NCBI RefSeq assembly: GCF_011064845.1
Contig: NZ_CP049015.1
Coordinates: 3,534,001-3,598,000, forward strand
Source of the DNA: Citrobacter freundii ATCC 8090 = MTCC 1658 = NBRC 12681
GTDB taxonomy: Bacteria; Pseudomonadota; Gammaproteobacteria; Enterobacterales; Enterobacteriaceae
Direction: 5' to 3'
Length of the DNA stretch: 64,000 bases
Below the pieces are notes generated by a model that was not told the DNA's origin, searched no databases, and worked only from the letters and a program-made list of their open reading frames with translations. The position numbers and the translations under genes are program-made. Positions 59,341 to 64,000 of the stretch are shown here, piece by piece (within the stretch, counting starts at the first letter, position 1; the number at the start of each line of letters is the position of its first letter).

Positions 59341-60618
59341 ATGATGTCAACGCTTGCTCCGCCATCTGTACTTTCCGCTCCCCAGCGCCGTTGCCAGGTT
59401 CTGCTGACGCTTTTCCTGCCAGGGCAAATCGCGACTACACAAACCTTCAGCAGCCTCAATGGTGTCGATGATGCCACGGTTCAGGAAGATATTATTGGCG
59501 CAGGGCTCGAAATCCAGCGCTATCACCGGCTCACGATAGCCACCGCGCAGAATGGTGGCTATGCGATCGAAGGAACCCCGCTAAATCAGCGTCTGTGTCT
59601 GTTGCAGTGGCTGCGTCGTGGCCTGCGGATTTGCCCTACTTTTATCGCTCAGCATTTCACGCCCACTTTAAAAATTGCTCTTAAACAACAAGGTATCGCA
59701 CGTACGCTGTATGACGACACCAATCTGCATGCGCTCATCAATCTGTGCTCCCGGCGCTTACAGAAGCCGTTTGAGTGTCGTGACATCCAGTTCCTGCGCT
59801 TGTATTTACAATATTGCCTGCTGCAACATCACGCAGGGATCACCCCAGAGTTTAATCCACTCCAGCAACGGTGGGCACAATCCTGCGCGGAGTATCCGCT
59901 CGCCGAGGAAATTGGCCGCCACTGGCAGCGCCACGTCATGCAAAGTGCGCCGCTGGGCGAATCGCTGTTTATGGCGTTGTTATTCTCAATGATCCGCATC
60001 CCCGACCCGATCCGCGATAATCACCAGCAGGATCGCCGCCTGCGCCTTGCTATTGCGCGGCTGGTGTTGCGTTTTCGCGAGTATGGCAACGTGCGCTTCA
60101 GCGACGAGCAAGGGCTGAATGACCAGTTGTATATCCACCTGGCCCAGGCATTGAACCGCAGCGTGTTTGCCATCGGCATTGATAACACGCTACCGGAGGA
60201 GTTCAGCCGACTTTATCCCCGGCTGGTTCGAACTACCCGCGAGGCGATTCACGGCTTTGAAGCGGAATACGATGTCCAGTTTTCAGAAGAAGAGATCGGC
60301 CTGGTCGCCGTTATTTTCGGCGCCTGGCTGATGCAGGAGAAGGATTTGCACGAAAAACAGATTATCCTGCTGACCGGTAGTAACGAACAACTTGAAGCGC
60401 ATATAGAGCAACAGCTGCGCGAACTGACGCTGCTGCCGCTCAACGTAAAGCATATGCCGATGCAGGACTTTCAAAAAGAGGGAGCGCCGCGTGGCGTAAC
60501 GCTGATTATTACACCGTACACCACGCCGCTACCGCTGTTTTCTCCCCCGCTGATTCATGCGGATCTGGCGCTTACGTCTCACCAGCAGCAGCAAATCCGC
60601 AAAATCCTTGAATCATAA
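59341..60618 (+). CDS. csiE: Stationary-phase inducible protein CsiE
   Basis: CsiE is a 425-aa PRD-containing protein (E. coli about 426 aa) of unknown biochemical role, induced on carbon starvation. The N-terminal region (APQRRCQVLLTLFLPGQ) looks like a degenerate helix-turn-helix. Two PRD-like helical domains (about 165-280 and 285-385) include FMALLFSMIRIPDPIRD, and NQLYIHLAQALNRS-type segments occur as DQLYIHLAQALNRS. EEIGLVAVIFGAWL is strongly conserved. The 3' end overlaps hcaT by 6 bp tail to tail, as in E. coli gene order. Confidence 0.95.
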   Translation: MMSTLAPPSVLSAPQRRCQVLLTLFLPGQIATTQTFSSLNGVDDATVQEDIIGAGLEIQRYHRLTIATAQNGGYAIEGTPLNQRLCLLQWLRRGLRICPTFIAQHFTPTLKIALKQQGIARTLYDDTNLHALINLCSRRLQKPFECRDIQFLRLYLQYCLLQHHAGITPEFNPLQQRWAQSCAEYPLAEEIGRHWQRHVMQSAPLGESLFMALLFSMIRIPDPIRDNHQQDRRLRLAIARLVLRFREYGNVRFSDEQGLNDQLYIHLAQALNRSVFAIGIDNTLPEEFSRLYPRLVRTTREAIHGFEAEYDVQFSEEEIGLVAVIFGAWLMQEKDLHEKQIILLTGSNEQLEAHIEQQLRELTLLPLNVKHMPMQDFQKEGAPRGVTLIITPYTTPLPLFSPPLIHADLALTSHQQQQIRKILES

Positions 60619-61761
60619 CGTCGCAGGCTGCGCCACCACTTTCGGGCGCAGAACGATAGCTGGTAGCGCCACCAGCGCCATCACCCAGAATACGCCGCTG
60701 CCCAGGTTCTGGTATAGATAGCCGGCGAAAACGGTCATGATGGCGATACTGCCGCCCATCGCCACCGCAGAATATACCGCCTGCAGACGAATCACTTCAC
60801 TGCCCTGTCGCGCAGCAATGTAACGCATCGCCGCCAGGTGGCAGACGGTAAACGTTCCGCAATGCAGGATTTGCACCACAATCAGCCATGGCAGCTCTGT
60901 GCTCCAGCCCATCAGACCCCAACGCGCCACGCCGCAAACGGCGGAAAGCAGCAGAAGATCGCGAGCGCTAAAGCGGCGGAACAGCTTGTGGCTGAGCGCA
61001 AAAATAATCACTTCCGCCACCACGCCTAATGACCATAAATAGCCCACCGCCGAAGCGGAATACCCGGCAGACTGCCAGTAAATGGCGCTGAAACCGTAAT
61101 AAGCTGCATGCGCGCCCTGCAGCAGACTCACGCAGGCCAGAAAGCGCCAGCTTTGGGTTATTAGCGCGCGCCAGGCGGGCCATCCTGCGCTCTCCTGCTG
61201 ACGGTTTTCACCCGCTGGCTGCACGCTCGGGCGAATCATCATGCCCAGCAGCATTGAGGCGGCGCCAAGCGATAACAGGACCAGGATCACCCGATAGTCG
61301 AACAGGCTCACCAGTTTGCCGGTCAACGCAGAGCCGATCACAAAGGCCACGGATCCCCACAGTCGCACCCGACCGTAATCCATGGTTATCTGTTTTTGCC
61401 AGGTGTTGGCCAGCGCATCCGTCAGCGGTACCAGCGGTGAGAAAAACAGGTTAAAGCCGACCATCACCACCATCAGCCACGCCACGTTAGTCCCCGCCCA
61501 GAAGGCCAGCGCAAACACCAACGTCAATAAGGCCAGAATACGTAACGCTGAGATCAGCCGAGAGGGATCGCTCACACGCGGCGCAATCAGCAAGCTACCG
61601 AGAAAACGGGCAATCAGCCCCGCACCCAGCAGTAAACCGATGGTTTCCGGCGTCAGCCCTAACCCTTCGAGCCAGACGCTCCAGAAAGGCAGAAAGATAC
61701 CGTAGCTAAAAAAGTAGGTGAAATAACCGAGCGCCAGCCAGCGCGTGGAATGCAAAGCCAT
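60613..61761 (-). CDS. hcaT: MFS transporter HcaT (3-phenylpropionate transporter family)
   Basis: HcaT is a 382-aa, 12-segment inner-membrane transporter (E. coli 379 aa), proposed to import 3-phenylpropionate. It begins STRWLALGYFTYFFSYGIFLPF, with LYQNLGSGVFWVMALVALPA at the end, nearly identical to E. coli. In E. coli it neighbours the hca catabolic operon; here the next genes are a sugar epimerase and a sugar porter, so no phenylpropionate dioxygenase genes are visible in the window. It may thus be a retained orphan. Confidence 0.93.
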   Translation of the reverse strand: MALHSTRWLALGYFTYFFSYGIFLPFWSVWLEGLGLTPETIGLLLGAGLIARFLGSLLIAPRVSDPSRLISALRILALLTLVFALAFWAGTNVAWLMVVMVGFNLFFSPLVPLTDALANTWQKQITMDYGRVRLWGSVAFVIGSALTGKLVSLFDYRVILVLLSLGAASMLLGMMIRPSVQPAGENRQQESAGWPAWRALITQSWRFLACVSLLQGAHAAYYGFSAIYWQSAGYSASAVGYLWSLGVVAEVIIFALSHKLFRRFSARDLLLLSAVCGVARWGLMGWSTELPWLIVVQILHCGTFTVCHLAAMRYIAARQGSEVIRLQAVYSAVAMGGSIAIMTVFAGYLYQNLGSGVFWVMALVALPAIVLRPKVVAQPATL

Positions 61762-61849
61762 GAATCCCTCCCGTTTGGAGGCGATAGTCTGGCGACAAAC
61801 GCAGGCTGGCGCAAGAGAGCATTAACAGGCAGATAACATGATTTTTGCC

Positions 61850-62692
61850 CTATTCGACGCTAATTTGCATCGCAAAATGGCAGCGTTCTCCCTGCGCTAA
61901 AACCTGCAATCCCGGCTGCCCCTGCATGTTGTGGGCATTCACCGGATGCGTTTGCGGCTCCAGGCACAGGAACTCCTCACCCGACATTCTGAACAGCATC
62001 AACCACGGAGTTTGCGCTAAAATCGTGACTTTCATCACATCTCGCTGAATAACGGCCCGCCCGCTCCAGCCAGAATATCCGACATTCAGCCAGCTATCCT
62101 CACCGTATTGCGCATGCTTGAAATCCGCCACTGCAGGGATATCGCGTTGCCATTCCAGCGGCAGATGCTGTTCCCCCTCCGGCCAGTAACCGCCGGCGGT
62201 GAACTGCGCCGTGCTGCGCTTATCAAAGGCGAAAAACGGATGGAACCCACAACCGTAAATCATTGGCTGCTCACCGCAATGGGTGAGCGTCAACGAGGCG
62301 TGCAGGCTTGAGGTTTCCAGTTGATAGCAAAGCCGCGCCGTATAGTCGTAGCCGCAGGGGTGCCAACTGCGCAACTGCAGCAAACAGCCGCTTTGGGTAG
62401 CGGTAATAATCTGCCAGCGTTGCAGCCAGCCGTCACCGTGCAGGAAGAAAGTATCGTCTGCGCCATGTTGAGGTAAAACCACCTCTTCACCGCGCAGCAT
62501 AAAACGATTTCCCGCCACCCGATTCGCGACCGGCAGCATCGGGAACAGGCCGCAATCACCAGGCTGCTGACCATGACCTTCGCGTAAAATGGCCTGTTGA
62601 TGTTGTAACGAAACCAGGCTTAATAGAGAACCGCCCTGCGGATCGACGCACATCCGCAGATGTGCGTTTTGTAGCGTCAGCAGACCATCCAT
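61850..62692 (-). CDS. Aldose 1-epimerase (mutarotase)-family protein
   Basis: This 280-aa cytosolic protein is of the galactose-mutarotase fold, most like E. coli YphB (290 aa). Family landmarks are GLFPMLPVANRVAGNRF, FFLHGDGWLQRW (first conserved His, about residue 95), YGCGFHPFFAF (second His, about 168) and FLCLEPQTHPVNAHN (catalytic Glu, about 255). The start ATG overlaps the sugar-porter stop (TAATG), so it is coupled to that gene. It probably interconverts anomers of the imported sugar. Confidence 0.87.
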   Translation of the reverse strand: MDGLLTLQNAHLRMCVDPQGGSLLSLVSLQHQQAILREGHGQQPGDCGLFPMLPVANRVAGNRFMLRGEEVVLPQHGADDTFFLHGDGWLQRWQIITATQSGCLLQLRSWHPCGYDYTARLCYQLETSSLHASLTLTHCGEQPMIYGCGFHPFFAFDKRSTAQFTAGGYWPEGEQHLPLEWQRDIPAVADFKHAQYGEDSWLNVGYSGWSGRAVIQRDVMKVTILAQTPWLMLFRMSGEEFLCLEPQTHPVNAHNMQGQPGLQVLAQGERCHFAMQISVE

Positions 62693-64000
62693 TAGCGGGC
62701 GCTTCGCGGTTGGGTTGATGCACCAACTTTTGTATGCTGCGCCGCCAGCTGTTCTTCCAGCGCTTCCAGCGTCACGCCTTTGGTTTCCGGTACATTACGC
62801 AGAACATAGATGAAACCCATCGCGCAAATCACACCGTACAGCAGGAAGCTTCCCGACGCGCCCAGACTCGCATTGAGCAGCGGGAAGGTATAGGTCAGCA
62901 GGAAACAAGCAATCCACAGCGCCAGCGTCCCAAGCGACATTGCCAGCCCGCGCACGCGGTTGGGAAAAATTTCTGATAGCAGCACCCAGGTCACCGGCGC
63001 CAGCGTCAGAGCATAAATCGCGATTGCCGCCAGCACCAGAACCAGAACCGGCCAGCCCATAATGCCCAACCCGTACGCCCCGGCAATCAGTACGTAGATA
63101 ACCGTCAATCCTGACGCGCCGAACAGCATCAGTTTACGACGGCCAATTTTGTCCACTAACGGCAGAGCGGCAAGGGTAAAGACCAGATTGATGATCCCTG
63201 TCGCCACGATCGATTTTAACGTACCGTTGATGTCGAATCCGGCAGAGGCGAAGATCTCCTGCGCATAGTTGAAAATAACGTTGATCCCACACCACTGCTG
63301 GAACACTGCCAGCACCATGCCAATAATCACGATCGGTTTGATCTGCGGTTGTAACAGCGTTGACCACGCGACCTTGTGATTATCTTTTTGCAGCGTATGT
63401 TCAATCTCTTTCAGCGTTTGCCCGGCATATTCCGCCGAACCAATGCGCTGCAGCATGGCACGCGCACGATCGGCTTTGCCCGCTTTCACCAGCCAGCGCG
63501 GCGATTCAGGTACAAAGAACATCAGCACCAGGAAAATTACCGCAGGCACTAATTCAGCACCAAACATCCAGCGCCAGCCTGTCTGACCGTTCCAGCTTTC
63601 AACAATTGCCTGCTGCGTAGCGCCTGTGGCAACAGGTTCGGCAATCATCAGGTTGATAAGCTGCGCCGCCAGCACGCCAATGACGATGGTGAGCTGGTTA
63701 ACGGCAACAAAGCGACCTCGCTTTTCAGCGGGGCTGACCTCGGCGATATACAGCGGACTTAGCGCAGACGCCAGACCAATCCCCACGCCGCCCACAATGC
63801 GATAGACAATAAACATGTCGAAATTGCTGGCGACGGCAGTTCCCCAGGCAGAAGCGCTAAACAGGATAGCTGAGAGAATCAGCGGCATTTTTCGGCCAAA
63901 TTTATCGGCGCACCAGCCGGAAATCAGTGCGCCAAAGATACAACCAACCAGCGCGGAACTCATCGCCCAGCCGGATTGCGCCGGATCGGTAATCGAGAAA
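62692..64000 (-). CDS. Sugar porter family MFS symporter (5' end outside window)
   Basis: This is the last 436 codons of a sugar:H+ symporter; the frame is open to base 64000 (FSITDPAQSGWAMSSALVGC), so the ATG at 63963 is internal. All family signatures are visible: DKFGRK, VPESPRWL, QQWCGINVIFNY (sugar-binding Gln and Asn), DKIGRR, PVTWVLLSEIFPNRVRG and VPETKG. It is XylE/GalP-like but differs enough that the substrate is uncertain. TAATG coupling to an aldose epimerase suggests uptake of an aldohexose or aldopentose. Confidence 0.9.
   Translation of the reverse strand, partial: FSITDPAQSGWAMSSALVGCIFGALISGWCADKFGRKMPLILSAILFSASAWGTAVASNFDMFIVYRIVGGVGIGLASALSPLYIAEVSPAEKRGRFVAVNQLTIVIGVLAAQLINLMIAEPVATGATQQAIVESWNGQTGWRWMFGAELVPAVIFLVLMFFVPESPRWLVKAGKADRARAMLQRIGSAEYAGQTLKEIEHTLQKDNHKVAWSTLLQPQIKPIVIIGMVLAVFQQWCGINVIFNYAQEIFASAGFDINGTLKSIVATGIINLVFTLAALPLVDKIGRRKLMLFGASGLTVIYVLIAGAYGLGIMGWPVLVLVLAAIAIYALTLAPVTWVLLSEIFPNRVRGLAMSLGTLALWIACFLLTYTFPLLNASLGASGSFLLYGVICAMGFIYVLRNVPETKGVTLEALEEQLAAQHTKVGASTQPRSAR

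Overview
The window is chromosomal DNA from a member of the Enterobacteriaceae. Gene order matches the E. coli/Salmonella ppx-to-hca region, and most proteins are near-identical in length and motifs to E. coli K-12. Accessory insertions (a ratA-sinI-sinH locus next to xseA, an MscS paralogue in place of yfgH-yfgI, a sugar ABC operon in place of yfhR) place it between E. coli and Salmonella. Citrobacter is the most likely genus, but this is inferred from gene content and was not tested.

Layout. 1-9.2 kb: end of ppx, the c-di-GMP phosphodiesterase yfgF, yfgG, an MscS-family channel, guaBA and divergent xseA. 9.3-19 kb: an adhesin island of ratA (giant Ig-like repeat protein), sinI and sinH (inverse-autotransporter barrel), preceded by a very AT-rich promoter region. 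19.2-22.1 kb: yfgJ, then an accessory pair of a Gfo/Idh/MocA oxidoreductase and a POT-family transporter. 22.4-31.5 kb: conserved der-bamB-yfgM-hisS-ispG-rodZ-rlmN-ndk on the minus strand. 31.6-38.9 kb: pbpC and the alpha-2-macroglobulin-like lipoprotein yfhM, which abut exactly. 39.1-41.2 kb: sseA and sseB, with a type I toxin-antitoxin locus between them (timP/ryfA and antisense timR). 41.3-48.5 kb: pepB and the complete isc operon (iscRSUA-hscBA-fdx-iscX) with its IscR boxes. 48.5-50.1 kb: trmJ and divergent suhB with a boxA leader. 50.2-51.8 kb: a NicO-type metal exporter coupled to a DUF1007 periplasmic protein. 52.2-59.0 kb: a six-gene sugar operon (binding protein, ATPase, two permeases, FGGY kinase, SIS isomerase). 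59.3-61.8 kb: convergent csiE and hcaT. 61.85 kb to the end: an aldose 1-epimerase-like gene coupled to a sugar porter that runs off the window.

How the genes work together. Conserved blocks cover GMP synthesis (guaBA), outer-membrane assembly and cell shape (bamB, rodZ, pbpC, yfhM), isoprenoid precursor synthesis (ispG), translation fidelity (hisS, rlmN, trmJ, der) and Fe-S cluster assembly (isc). Accessory blocks are surface adhesion (sinH/sinI/ratA), metal export and two carbohydrate uptake loci. The most notable hidden element is at 39.98-40.46 kb. There a 38-codon membrane-toxin gene overlaps (ATGA) a 31-codon leader ORF, and the 5' end of a divergent antisense RNA matches a 19-nt repeat inside that leader. 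No rRNA, tRNA, insertion sequence, prophage or CRISPR array was seen.
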